Shown here piece after piece: positions 1 to 6,650 of a stretch of DNA of 11,973 bases. The notes beneath the pieces were generated by a model. That model saw nothing but the letters and a program-made list of their open reading frames with translations, did not search any database and was not told where the DNA came from. Positions within the stretch are counted from its first letter, which is position 1; each line of letters opens with the position of its first letter. Position numbers and translations under genes: made by a program. Source of the DNA: DATECU01 sp035286745 (GTDB lineage: Bacteria > Acidobacteriota > Vicinamibacteria > Fen-336); NCBI GenBank assembly GCA_035286745.1, contig DATECU010000195.1, forward strand, positions 1-11,973, read 5' to 3'.

Positions 1-2597
1 GCCGGCGGGGTGACCGAGGCCGGGTTGTAGGAGCAGCCAACGCCCGAGGGCAGGCTGGCGCAAGCCAGGCTGACCGCGGAGTTGAAGCCGCCGGTCGAGG
101 TCACGGTACAGGTCGAGGTCCCGCTCGAACCCTGCTGGACGGAGAGGCTCGAAGGGCTGCACGACAGGCTGAAGTCGGGGGTGGTGGTGCCGGTGGGGGT
201 TACGCTTACGCAGCTCGCTGCGCGGCCGTAGCAGGCGGAGGAGGCGCCGGCGGCCACCACCGTGTAGTAGTAGGTGCGATCGTTCGCCACCTGGGTGTCG
301 GTGTAGCTGGTTCCCGTCACCTCGGCCACCAGCACCTTCGCCATGTTGCAACCGCCGTGACCCTCACCGCGCATCACCCAGTAGCGGGTGGCGCCGGACA
401 CCGTGGTCCAGGACAGGGCCACCTGGTTGCTGCCCGGCGTGGCGGTGACGGTGGGAGCCGCCGAGGGACCGCCGGCGCAGCCGCTGTTGGTCGCGGTAGG
501 CGTCGCGCAGGCGATACCGTGGCGGTTGTAGGCGGCGTAGATAGCCGTCATGTGCGGCGTGCCGTCGTTCAGGTTGCCGTTGTCGTCGTCGGCGGTGATC
601 CACTGCATGTACCCGTTGGTGGTGCCGCAGCCGCTGGCCGACGAGCCGCAGGTGCAGGCGTGCCAGGTGCCGACGTTGCCGGTGCCGTGGTAGAAGAGCT
701 TGTTGCCCACGGTGAAGGCGGTCTGGCTGTCATAGCTGAAGGGCGCAGCCGTCAAGTCGCGGGTCACGAAGTCCCAGGCCATCTGCCGCACCGGGGCAGC
801 CGAGCAGTGCGTCTGCCGGCCGCAGGCCCCAGTACCGGTCGTGCAGGACGTGCACACGAACCCCAGCGCGGTGTCCGGCGTGTTGTCGGTGTGCTTCGCC
901 CAGTCGGTGTCGCGTACGCCCGAGCAGTTGGTGTTGCAGTGCGCGGCGCCCTGCAGGGCCTCGTTCTGGTTGTAGCCGGTGCCGTCGGCCGTCTGGCCGC
1001 AGCCACGGTCGCTGGTCCAGAAGAAGCCGTAGCCCACGCAGGAGGCTTGCAGCCGGTAGATGGAAGCGATGTCGGCATAGGCTTCACCGGAGACGCTGAT
1101 GCTGCCGTTGGCATCGTTGTCGTCCATCCCATGGCCCCACTCGTGGTCGAACACGGCCGCGATCTCGCCGGTGTTCCGGCAGCCGCCGCCGGAGCGGTAG
1201 AAGTTGATGGTGGAACCGTTCCAGAAGCCGTTGCAGGTCTGGTTGATGTTGACGTTGGCGGTGAGCTGGTTCTGCAGCCAGGTGTTGCTGGGCAGCCAGC
1301 CGCGAGCCACCTCCGCGATCTTGTTGACCTCGTAGAAGGCGGAGCGCGAGGCCGGGGTGTCGCCGGCCGAGCTGCCAGCCGAGGTGCAGTCGTGCTGGCC
1401 GTTGCTGCCGCCGAGGTTCAGGTCGCCCAGGCTCGAGCTCTCGCTGATGGCGCCGCAGTTGTCGCTCACCCGCACGTACCTGCCGGACAGCGTGGTGGTG
1501 ACGGTGCCGCTCGTGTAGTCGAAGAGGCCCGCGCTGTTGGTGAAGTTGTTCGGCGAAGCCAGGCCGGTGTTGGCCCAGGGCATCGGGTAGCCGGCCTGCA
1601 TGGTGCCACATCGCGCCGCGTCCGGGCACTGTTCGGTGCTGGTCAGGGGGTAGATCCCGCCCTTGACCTGCTTGCTCACATAGTGGTTGCTGTCCTGGAA
1701 GGCGAGCACCTCGCCGCTCTGGGCATCGACCATGACCTCCCAGGCCGCGCCCTCCTCGCCCCGCCCAAAGACATAGGTCCAGACCAGGCGGTGCTGGTAG
1801 CCCTTGCCTACCGGTCCACCAAACGCTTCACCCTGCTGGTATTGCGGCGGCGCCACCGGCACGATCTCGAGGCGGGCCTGGCGAACGAACTCATCCTGCG
1901 GCCAGCGGCCGCCAGCGTAGTCGAAGCCGGCTTCGATCGCCTTTTCGGCGGAGACCTTGGCGATGGTGTCGAGGCTCACGTTGCCCCAGGTCTCGGTTCC
2001 CAGGGTGACCAGGTTACCGTGGCTGATCGAGGCGGCGAGCCGGGCGTCGCGGACCGGCACGCCGTTCACCACCTGGGGGATGTGGATCTGCCAGAGGTCC
2101 GGATTCACCTGGGTGGCCTTGATCGCGCCGGCCTGGCCGAGCTCGATTCCCAGCAGGCCCCGCTGGGCGGCGAGGTGCCGCTCAAACGCGTCGGCCACGA
2201 CCTGGGCGTCAACGGCCTCCACGCCGCGGCCCAATCTCTTGCCCAAGTCCTCCAGGGTCAGCCGGTTCCCCACCCCGTTGCCGGGGATGAGCGGCACCGA
2301 GCGAATGATGTTCGTCACCGCCCCCGAACGTGGATCGACGAACACCGGGGTCGCCGCTCCCTTCTCCAGGCTTCGGAAAGCCTGCCAGGCGTCGCGGTTC
2401 GGAAGCTGGCTCAGGACGTCGTCGAGCGGCACGTGAGCGGTGCTGATGTAAAGCTCGGGCCGGAAGAACTCCCTTTGATCGAGGCTGGTCGCCGGTTCCT
2501 TGGGGACTTGCGCCCAAGAGAGACTCGCCGACAAGCCCAGGAAGAGCCCCAGCAGCAGGCCGGAACGGCCCCCGCGGAGAGTACAGGTACAGGCCAT
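1..2597 (-). CDS. Secreted M36/M4-like zinc metallopeptidase with FN3 and Ig-like tail (C-terminus off the window)
   Basis: Likely an exported protein-degrading zinc endopeptidase. The frame is open from an ATG at 2597 to the left edge (865 residues, incomplete). The ATG follows AGGAGG with 4 bases between. Residues 1-30 look like a signal peptide: a basic start, a Leu/Gly-rich core near 13-27, and Ala-Gln at 29-30. Residues about 165-303 resemble the FTP/PepSY propeptide of M4/M36 enzymes, ending in AWEVMVDAQSGEVLAF. The active site is HEWGH (H485, E486, H489; bases 1131-1145), with GEAYAD giving the probable third ligand E505. A DDDNGNLNDGTPH segment closes the catalytic domain, followed by an FN3-like domain (about 705-800) and the start of an Ig-like domain beginning DFSLSCSPSSL. 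The catalytic domain has many cysteines, which suggests disulfides outside the cytoplasm. Only 15 residues separate H489 from E505 (19 in thermolysin), so the exact family is uncertain. The peptidase call is firm; the substrate is unknown. Confidence 0.88.
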   Translation of the reverse strand, partial: MACTCTLRGGRSGLLLGLFLGLSASLSWAQVPKEPATSLDQREFFRPELYISTAHVPLDDVLSQLPNRDAWQAFRSLEKGAATPVFVDPRSGAVTNIIRSVPLIPGNGVGNRLTLEDLGKRLGRGVEAVDAQVVADAFERHLAAQRGLLGIELGQAGAIKATQVNPDLWQIHIPQVVNGVPVRDARLAASISHGNLVTLGTETWGNVSLDTIAKVSAEKAIEAGFDYAGGRWPQDEFVRQARLEIVPVAPPQYQQGEAFGGPVGKGYQHRLVWTYVFGRGEEGAAWEVMVDAQSGEVLAFQDSNHYVSKQVKGGIYPLTSTEQCPDAARCGTMQAGYPMPWANTGLASPNNFTNSAGLFDYTSGTVTTTLSGRYVRVSDNCGAISESSSLGDLNLGGSNGQHDCTSAGSSAGDTPASRSAFYEVNKIAEVARGWLPSNTWLQNQLTANVNINQTCNGFWNGSTINFYRSGGGCRNTGEIAAVFDHEWGHGMDDNDANGSISVSGEAYADIASIYRLQASCVGYGFFWTSDRGCGQTADGTGYNQNEALQGAAHCNTNCSGVRDTDWAKHTDNTPDTALGFVCTSCTTGTGACGRQTHCSAAPVRQMAWDFVTRDLTAAPFSYDSQTAFTVGNKLFYHGTGNVGTWHACTCGSSASGCGTTNGYMQWITADDDNGNLNDGTPHMTAIYAAYNRHGIACATPTATNSGCAGGPSAAPTVTATPGSNQVALSWTTVSGATRYWVMRGEGHGGCNMAKVLVAEVTGTSYTDTQVANDRTYYYTVVAAGASSACYGRAASCVSVTPTGTTTPDFSLSCSPSSLSVQQGSSGTSTCTVTSTGGFNSAVSLACASLPSGVGCSYNPASVTPP

Positions 2598-2723
2598 GCC
2601 ACCTCCTCATGCCGCCTGCACGGGCCTCGGCCCGGTCGGCGGCGGAACTCAGACGAGACTCGTGGGGGCCAAGCCCGCCACGGCCGGGTCAACAGGTTGG
2701 TTGGGATGCGTAACGCGTGTCAC

Positions 2724-2753
2724 GGTGTACCACGGCGCGCGAGGCGACGTCAA
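2724..2753 (-). promoter_or_regulatory. Possible sigma70-type promoter of the metallopeptidase
   Basis: Read on the minus strand, TTGACG (2748-2753) is followed after 18 bases by TACACC (2724-2729), about 130 bases upstream of the peptidase ATG. The -35 is good and the -10 is weak, so this is a tentative call. The -10 directly abuts the inverted repeat at 2711-2723. Confidence 0.25.
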
Positions 2754-2797
2754 TGACATTCTTTTGCGAACAGAGCGCCCGACCGGTCGGGAGGGAA

Positions 2798-2967
2798 CGG
2801 CAGCGATCAGCAATCAGCTTTCAGCCGTCAGCTACGGCAGGGCCTGAGGCTGGGACCTGGCAATCAGCACTCAGCACTGAGCGGTCAGCTACAGCTCCGG
2901 CCGCGTGCGTCGCTCCCCGACCTCGCCCCGCCAGCCGTTGCTGAACGCTGATCGCTGACAGCTACCA
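2798..2967. repeat. Degenerate 7-bp repeat array, partly palindromic (copy 1)
   Basis: The gene-free gap 2598-2978 contains runs of a 7-base unit. Five units of the form NNTCAGC stand in register at 2798-2832 (the first is CGGCAGC). More lie at 2862-2875 and 2883-2889. The opposite orientation, GCTGANN, occurs three times at 2940-2960 and ends in GCTACC. The outer arms pair: AGCGATCAGC (2802-2811) is the exact reverse complement of 2947-2956, and TTCAGC (2820-2825) that of 2940-2945. A related copy lies at 6560-6616. No ORF in this gap has a convincing start or composition. The array lies downstream of the threonine dehydrogenase and upstream of the peptidase, so the folded RNA could serve as a transcript end or stabiliser. 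Confidence 0.75.
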
Positions 2968-2978
2968 CCTGTGACGCG

Positions 2979-4007
2979 TTACTCGCCCGCCACATACCGC
3001 TTGCGGATGGTGGGTGCCAGGTACTCGCTGAAGGCGCGGGTCAGGTCGAAACGGGGGGCGAAGCCCCAGTCGCGGCGAGCGGTCGCGTCGTCGACGTCGG
3101 CGGGCCAGGAGTCGACGATCCGTTGGCGCTTCAGGTCGGGGACGAAGTCGATCTTGGCCTGCGGAAACTCCGTGAGCACCAGGTCGCGGACCTCGGCGGC
3201 GGAGGGGCTGAAGGAACCGACGTTGTACACCTCACGCGTCAGGCGGGCCTTGGGTGCCTGGGCCAGCGCCAGCAACGCTTCGACACCGTCCGGCATGGCC
3301 ATGAAGGGAATCCGGGTGTCGGGCCGGACGAAGCAACTGTAGGGCTGGCCCTGGGCGGCGGCGTGAAGCATCTCGGGGGCGTAGTCGGAGGTACCCCCCG
3401 ACGGCACGGTGAGGGCGGAGATGAGCCCGGGGAAGCGAACGCAGCGGAAGTCGACCTTGCCCGAGAGCGTCTCCGCGGCCAACTGCTTGTAGTGGCCGGC
3501 GTAGTAGCGGCCCAGGTGCTCGCAGTAGAGCTTGTTGCAGCCGTACATGGTGGTCGGCACGTTCCAATCGCCCTCGCGCACGCGCCCCGCCTGAGCCTTG
3601 GCCTCCAGGCTCGGAAAGCCGTAGGCGGCAATGGAGCTGGGGTACAGGAAAACCACCGGGCGGCCGTGCGACTCGCCCTCCTTCTGGGCGAACTCCAGCA
3701 GATGCAGCATCCCCTCCACGTTGACCTGGTGGGCGGTCGTGGGCGTGAACTCGCTCCTGGTGGAGAGGAGCGCAGCCAGGTGGAACACCAGCTCCACCTC
3801 GTACTCGGCCAGGATGCGCTCCAGCAAATTGGAGTCGAGGATCGAGCCCACGAACTCCCTCTCCACCATGGGCGCGTACTGGAGATCGAGCTGCTTGAGA
3901 TCCAGGGTGACGATGGCACGGCGTCGGTCCCTGGCCAGGCTTTCGATGAGCCCGTGGCCGATCTCGCCGCTGGCCCCGGTGATGAGAACGACCGGCTTTC
4001 GCAACAT
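2979..4007 (-). CDS. tdh: L-threonine 3-dehydrogenase, NAD-dependent epimerase-like (SDR) type
   Basis: Predicted to oxidise L-threonine with NAD+ to 2-amino-3-ketobutyrate in the cytoplasm, the first step of threonine-to-glycine breakdown. The protein is 342 aa, normal for the extended short-chain (epimerase-like) TDH type, which is unrelated to the zinc alcohol dehydrogenase-like Tdh of E. coli. It shows the Rossmann motif TGASGEIG (10-17), D36 at the end of beta-2 (NAD preference), PSS at 123-125, and the catalytic pair Y155-x3-K159 (YGCNK). The signature GGTSDYAPEMLHAA (204-217), followed by PDTRIPFMAMPD (229-240), closely resembles animal and bacterial TDH. The ATG at 4007 was chosen because AGGAGG lies just upstream and the Rossmann strand begins here; the frame stays open further upstream but only as antisense of the next gene. 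It follows the iron transporter gene by 7 bases, so the two are cotranscribed. The partner enzyme Kbl is not in this window. Confidence 0.88.
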   Translation of the reverse strand: MLRKPVVLITGASGEIGHGLIESLARDRRRAIVTLDLKQLDLQYAPMVEREFVGSILDSNLLERILAEYEVELVFHLAALLSTRSEFTPTTAHQVNVEGMLHLLEFAQKEGESHGRPVVFLYPSSIAAYGFPSLEAKAQAGRVREGDWNVPTTMYGCNKLYCEHLGRYYAGHYKQLAAETLSGKVDFRCVRFPGLISALTVPSGGTSDYAPEMLHAAAQGQPYSCFVRPDTRIPFMAMPDGVEALLALAQAPKARLTREVYNVGSFSPSAAEVRDLVLTEFPQAKIDFVPDLKRQRIVDSWPADVDDATARRDWGFAPRFDLTRAFSEYLAPTIRKRYVAGE

Positions 4008-4014
4008 GCTCCTC

Positions 4015-5241
4015 CTAGCCCCTGAGGCTGACGCCGATGAGACGACCCACGCCGTAGGTGAGGCCGGCGGCGGCCAGGCCGAACGCCACCTGGCGGGCGC
4101 CCGAGAAGAGCGCGCTCCGGCCGGTGAAGAGGGTGATCCCGGCACCCAGAGCGAAGAGGCCCACCGCCGACAGCGCCACGCTGCCGGCCAGAGCCCCCAA
4201 ACCCCCCAGCAAGGCGAAAGGCGCGACCGGGATGATGGCGCCCAACGCGAACAGCGCGAACGAGGTCCCGGCAGCCACCCAGGCCGACCCGCCCAGCTCC
4301 CCGGGGTCGATGCCCAGTTCCTCGCGCACCAGGGTGTCGAGGGCTCCCACCTGGTCGCCCATGATCTGGCCGGCCAGCAGCCGCGCCTGTTCCTCGGGCA
4401 GGCCTTTCGCCTGGTAGATGAGGGCCAGTTCCTCCGCCTCCTCCTGCGGTGCCGCCTCCAGCTCCTCCTTCTCGGTCTTGATCTGGCGCTGATACAGCTC
4501 GCGGGAAGACTGCACGGAGAGCCACTCACCTAACGCCATGGAGCTAGCTCCCGCCAGAAGCCCGGCCAGGCCGGTGACCAGGATGGCGGCGCCCGACATC
4601 TCGGCCCCGGCCACCCCCATCACCAGGCTCAGGTTGGAGACCAGCCCGTCGTTGGCCCCCAGCACGGCCGCCCGCAGAGCGTTGCCGCCGGCCGAGCGAT
4701 GGCGTCCTTCCATCCGCGCCAGCGCCGCGCCTTCCATCCCGCCGCTCCCCGACTGGCTGATGTGATGGATCAGCCGCGCGTGGGACCGCTCGTCGGCCGC
4801 CAGGCGGGCCTGGTCTCCGGTGCTATAGCTCTGGCTGCCGGCCTGCTCCAGCGTCATCACCGTCGGCAGCACGGCACCCACCCCGAAACGGCGGGCCAGC
4901 CAGGCCAGGGTGCGGGTGCGGAGCGACGGACGGCGGAAAGCAGGAACCGCGACCCCGGCCGCCCTGAGCTTCTCTTCCCACACCAGCGCATGACGGTCCT
5001 CGACAGCCGCCATCCGCCGGTAGATCTCCGCCAGCTTGGGGTTGACCTCCGCCTCCGCCAGCGACCTGTAGAGCGCACCCCCGTTGCGTTCGTCCTCGAG
5101 GTGGTGGAGGTAGCGCCTGGTATCTTCGTCGCTCAAACGACTGCTTTCGTCTTGGCTCGAGAGAGGAGAGGACTGGTTCTTGACTCCGGTTGCGGTCTCA
5201 CTGTCCCCCCGATGGCTGGTGCGGAGGCCGAAGCATACCAA
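4015..5241 (-). CDS. Ferritin-like/VIT1 fusion membrane iron (Fe/Mn) transporter, MbfA-like
   Basis: Probable inner-membrane exporter of Fe2+ or Mn2+ in which a di-iron domain feeds a VIT1/CCC1 transporter. The protein is 408 aa from a TTG at 5241. The ferritin-like domain (about 37-165) has a full putative ligand set: E51, E81-x2-H84, E132 and E151-x2-H154. The VIT1 domain (188-404) has five predicted helices, with GANDGLVSN in helix 1 (D198), MALGEWLSVQSSRE in helix 2 (M235, E239), and a Glu-rich cytosolic stretch (258-272) that fits the VIT1 metal-binding loop. MbfA of rhizobia has this architecture and exports iron; function here is inferred from the fold. The start is uncertain: TTG 5241 has GAGGG upstream and lies 18 bases after the napD-like stop, while TTG at 5136 would begin right at the domain. 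No in-frame ATG is suitable. The stop is 7 bases from the tdh ATG and holds part of its ribosome site. Confidence 0.87.
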   Translation of the reverse strand: MVCFGLRTSHRGDSETATGVKNQSSPLSSQDESSRLSDEDTRRYLHHLEDERNGGALYRSLAEAEVNPKLAEIYRRMAAVEDRHALVWEEKLRAAGVAVPAFRRPSLRTRTLAWLARRFGVGAVLPTVMTLEQAGSQSYSTGDQARLAADERSHARLIHHISQSGSGGMEGAALARMEGRHRSAGGNALRAAVLGANDGLVSNLSLVMGVAGAEMSGAAILVTGLAGLLAGASSMALGEWLSVQSSRELYQRQIKTEKEELEAAPQEEAEELALIYQAKGLPEEQARLLAGQIMGDQVGALDTLVREELGIDPGELGGSAWVAAGTSFALFALGAIIPVAPFALLGGLGALAGSVALSAVGLFALGAGITLFTGRSALFSGARQVAFGLAAAGLTYGVGRLIGVSLRG

Positions 5242-5259
5242 AAAGGGCCCTCGCGAGCG

Positions 5260-5496
5260 TCAGTGAGTCTCGTCTTCCTCGAAGGCCGTCACCAGAGCGG
5301 CGTCACGCACCCAGGGAGCTGCCCTCAGAACCTCACGGACGCGATCCAGGCCGGACCCGGAGGGCGACTCCGACAAGACCACCAGGCTGCTCCGCGCCTC
5401 GCTTCGGCACTCGATCTCCGGATGGCTCGAGAGGGCCTCGCGGACGGCGGCACTCTGTCCAGGCTCAAAGGTCAGAAGCCAACTCGCGATCGTCAC
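5260..5496 (-). CDS. napD: NapD-like small cytoplasmic chaperone (orphan)
   Basis: A 78-aa protein resembling NapD, the ferredoxin-fold chaperone that binds the Tat signal peptide of periplasmic nitrate reductase NapA. The match is in pattern rather than strong identity: an IASWLLTFEPGQ strand, a helix (AAVREALSSHPEIEC), SSLVVLSES, then a second helix, and VRDAALVTAFEEDET at the end, in the order of NapD with its acidic tail. The start is a GTG at 5496, preceded by AGGAGGT with 4 bases between, the clearest ribosome site in the window. The frame continues far upstream but only as antisense of the universal stress gene. It is the first gene of the minus-strand operon, with 18 bases to the next start. 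No napA or other nap gene lies in this window, so the client protein is unknown. Another ferredoxin-fold regulator (ACT or Lrp C-terminal type) remains possible. Confidence 0.65.
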   Translation of the reverse strand: MTIASWLLTFEPGQSAAVREALSSHPEIECRSEARSSLVVLSESPSGSGLDRVREVLRAAPWVRDAALVTAFEEDETH

Positions 5497-5639
5497 GCCT
5501 ACCTCCTGGGCTGTCCCATCGCGAAAAGATTCCCCGAGCCCTCCCCCGCAGCGCAGGTTTTGCCATCGACTGCGGCCCCCGGGGCCCCAAACCGGGCCCG
5601 GGAGGGGCTGTGATGGGTGACTCCAAAGTCCATGCCCGC

Positions 5640-5654
5640 GGCACGCGGTCTGCT
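5640..5654 (+). promoter_or_regulatory. Possible sigma54-type (-24/-12) promoter of the universal stress gene
   Basis: GGCAC (5640-5644) and CTGCT (5650-5654) are placed as the GG-N10-GC core of a -24/-12 element, predicting a start near 5665 and an untranslated leader of about 18 bases. The consensus is TGGCAC-N5-TTGCA, so two positions differ. In GC-rich DNA such matches arise by chance. The rest of the 186-base divergent spacer (5497-5682) holds a GC-rich inverted stretch at about 5574-5606 and no clear sigma70 promoter. Confidence 0.22.
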
Positions 5655-5682
5655 TGCGCTTCACGAGGATGGGAGGTGTGCC

Positions 5683-6552
5683 ATGATCCCCATCCGCGAG
5701 ATCCTCGTACCCTCTGATCTCTCGGCCGAGTCGGAGCAGGCCCTGGAACACGCCTGGGCTCTGGCGCAGGGCTTGGCGGCTCACCTCACCCTCTTCCACG
5801 CCGTCCCCCTCCCCGACCACGCCTACCCCCACTGGGCCTTCGGCCACGGTCACGATGCCTGGGTCGAGGCACAGGAGATCGCGCGGGAGTGCCTGGAGCG
5901 CGACCTCGCCGATTTGGCGCCGCCGCCCTCGCGGCCGGCGCGGGTGGTGGTGGAGCGAGCCACCTCGGTGCCACGGGCGCTGCTCACCTTCATCCGCAAC
6001 ACCCAGCCGGATCTCACGGTGATGGCGACCCACGGCCGCGATCGACTCTCCCAGGTGCTGTTGGGGAGCGTCACCGAGACCGTGTTCAGGAATGCCTTCC
6101 GTCCCGTCTTGTGCCTGCGTCAGCCGGAACACGGGGCCAGGCTGCCCTATCGGCTGATCCTGGTGCCCACCGACCTCTCCCCCGCCTCCCGCCTGGCCTT
6201 CCCCCTGGCCGCGCTCTTGGCGCGCACCTTTGGGGCCAAGGTCGTCACCCTGCAGGTCCAGCCCACGCCCACCCTCAGCAACCTGATCGCCTCTCCGCCG
6301 GGGGGCGAGGCGCAGGTCCCCACCGAGGCCACCCTCTGGAAGTTCGTGAAGCCCGAGTTCCCGAACCTGGACCTCGAGGCCCGAGTGCAGAAAGGCCACG
6401 TCTGGGACAGCATCGTCGCCACCGCCCGCATCGAGAAGGCGGATCTCATCGTCATGGCCACCCGAGGTCACGACAGCTTGGGGGACAAGATCCTGGGCAG
6501 CAACACCGAACGCGTCGTGCGCCACGCGCCGTGTCCGGTGCTGGTGGCGTGA
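5683..6552 (+). CDS. Tandem-domain universal stress protein (UspA family)
   Basis: A 289-aa soluble stress protein made of two Usp domains in tandem (about 4-146 and 156-289), forming an internal dimer that probably binds ATP. Each half starts with the typical strand and aspartate (ILVPSDLS, D12; LILVPTDLS, D164) and ends with the nucleotide loop in the common A-x2-G-x9-G-S form: MATHG with LLGS (G118, G128, S129) and MATRG with ILGS (G262, G272, S273). The closing strands are RPVLCL and CPVLVA. The ATG at 5683 was preferred over the longer frame start at 5617 because GGAGGT sits 6 bases upstream and the first beta strand follows at once. It is the only plus-strand gene: divergent from the napD-like operon and convergent with the small membrane protein gene. 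Usp proteins are typically induced by starvation, oxidative stress or hypoxia; the trigger here is unknown. Confidence 0.92.
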   Translation: MIPIREILVPSDLSAESEQALEHAWALAQGLAAHLTLFHAVPLPDHAYPHWAFGHGHDAWVEAQEIARECLERDLADLAPPPSRPARVVVERATSVPRALLTFIRNTQPDLTVMATHGRDRLSQVLLGSVTETVFRNAFRPVLCLRQPEHGARLPYRLILVPTDLSPASRLAFPLAALLARTFGAKVVTLQVQPTPTLSNLIASPPGGEAQVPTEATLWKFVKPEFPNLDLEARVQKGHVWDSIVATARIEKADLIVMATRGHDSLGDKILGSNTERVVRHAPCPVLVA

Positions 6553-6559
6553 ACCGAGC

Positions 6560-6616
6560 GGTCAGCGAACAGCGTTCAGCCGCTGAATGCTGACCGCTGT
6601 TCGCTGACTGCTACCG
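6560..6616. repeat. Heptamer palindrome (copy 2) between convergent genes, possible two-way terminator
   Basis: Three NN[T/A]CAGC units (6560-6580), one central base, then four GCTGANN-type units (6582-6609) and a closing GCTACC. The arms GTCAGCGAACAGCG (6561-6574) and 6595-6608 are perfect 14-base reverse complements, with an inner TTCAGC/GCTGAA pair. The element starts 8 bases after the universal stress stop and ends 34 bases before the stop of the opposing gene, so the hairpin could end or protect both transcripts. There is no T-run, so it is not a classical intrinsic terminator. It shares its unit, its symmetry and the GCTGACNGCTACC-like right end with copy 1. Confidence 0.8.
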
Positions 6617-6650
6617 GAGCGATTCGTAGGATCCGAGCCACCCTACTGGC

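Larger units (their letters stand above)
2711..2981. repeat. Possible small non-coding element bounded by short inverted repeats
   Basis: TAACGCGTGTCAC (2711-2723) is matched in inverted orientation by GTGACGCGTTA (2971-2981), differing by a 2-base indel. The pair encloses 271 bases with no gene, holding the heptamer repeat array and the candidate peptidase promoter. The right copy supplies the TAA stop of the threonine dehydrogenase. This could be a MITE-like unit or chance, because the core ACGCGT is itself a palindrome. No flanking target duplication was recognised. Confidence 0.22.

Noticed and set aside
357..2756. A 799-codon open frame on the plus strand
   Set aside because: It lies antisense to the metallopeptidase, whose frame carries a signal peptide, HEXXH and FN3/Ig-like domains. 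The plus-strand product is low-complexity Gly/Ala/Val/Arg text typical of the reverse frame of a GC-rich gene.
2798..2967. CRISPR array
   Set aside because: The repeating unit is only 7 bases, there are no 30-40 base spacers, and orientation switches within the block.
2598..2978. Small plus-strand ORFs in the gap (for example 2717-2944)
   Set aside because: They run through the heptamer array and peptidase leader, lack ribosome sites and have no recognisable protein features.
4008..4529. N-terminal extension of the threonine dehydrogenase frame (516 codons in total)
   Set aside because: The extra residues are a Ser/Arg/Trp/Pro-rich out-of-frame reading of the VIT1 gene. The Rossmann strand and ribosome site fix the start at 4007.
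5497..5560. Sigma54-like element (TGGCA with GC) on the minus strand before the NapD-like gene
   Set aside because: Only TGGCA and the final GC match; the -12 half is poor and such matches are expected by chance in GC-rich DNA.
5497..6525. N-terminal extension of the NapD-like frame (421 codons in total)
   Set aside because: This part is antisense to the universal stress gene and has Gly/Arg/His-rich shadow composition. AGGAGGT before the GTG at 5496 marks the real start.
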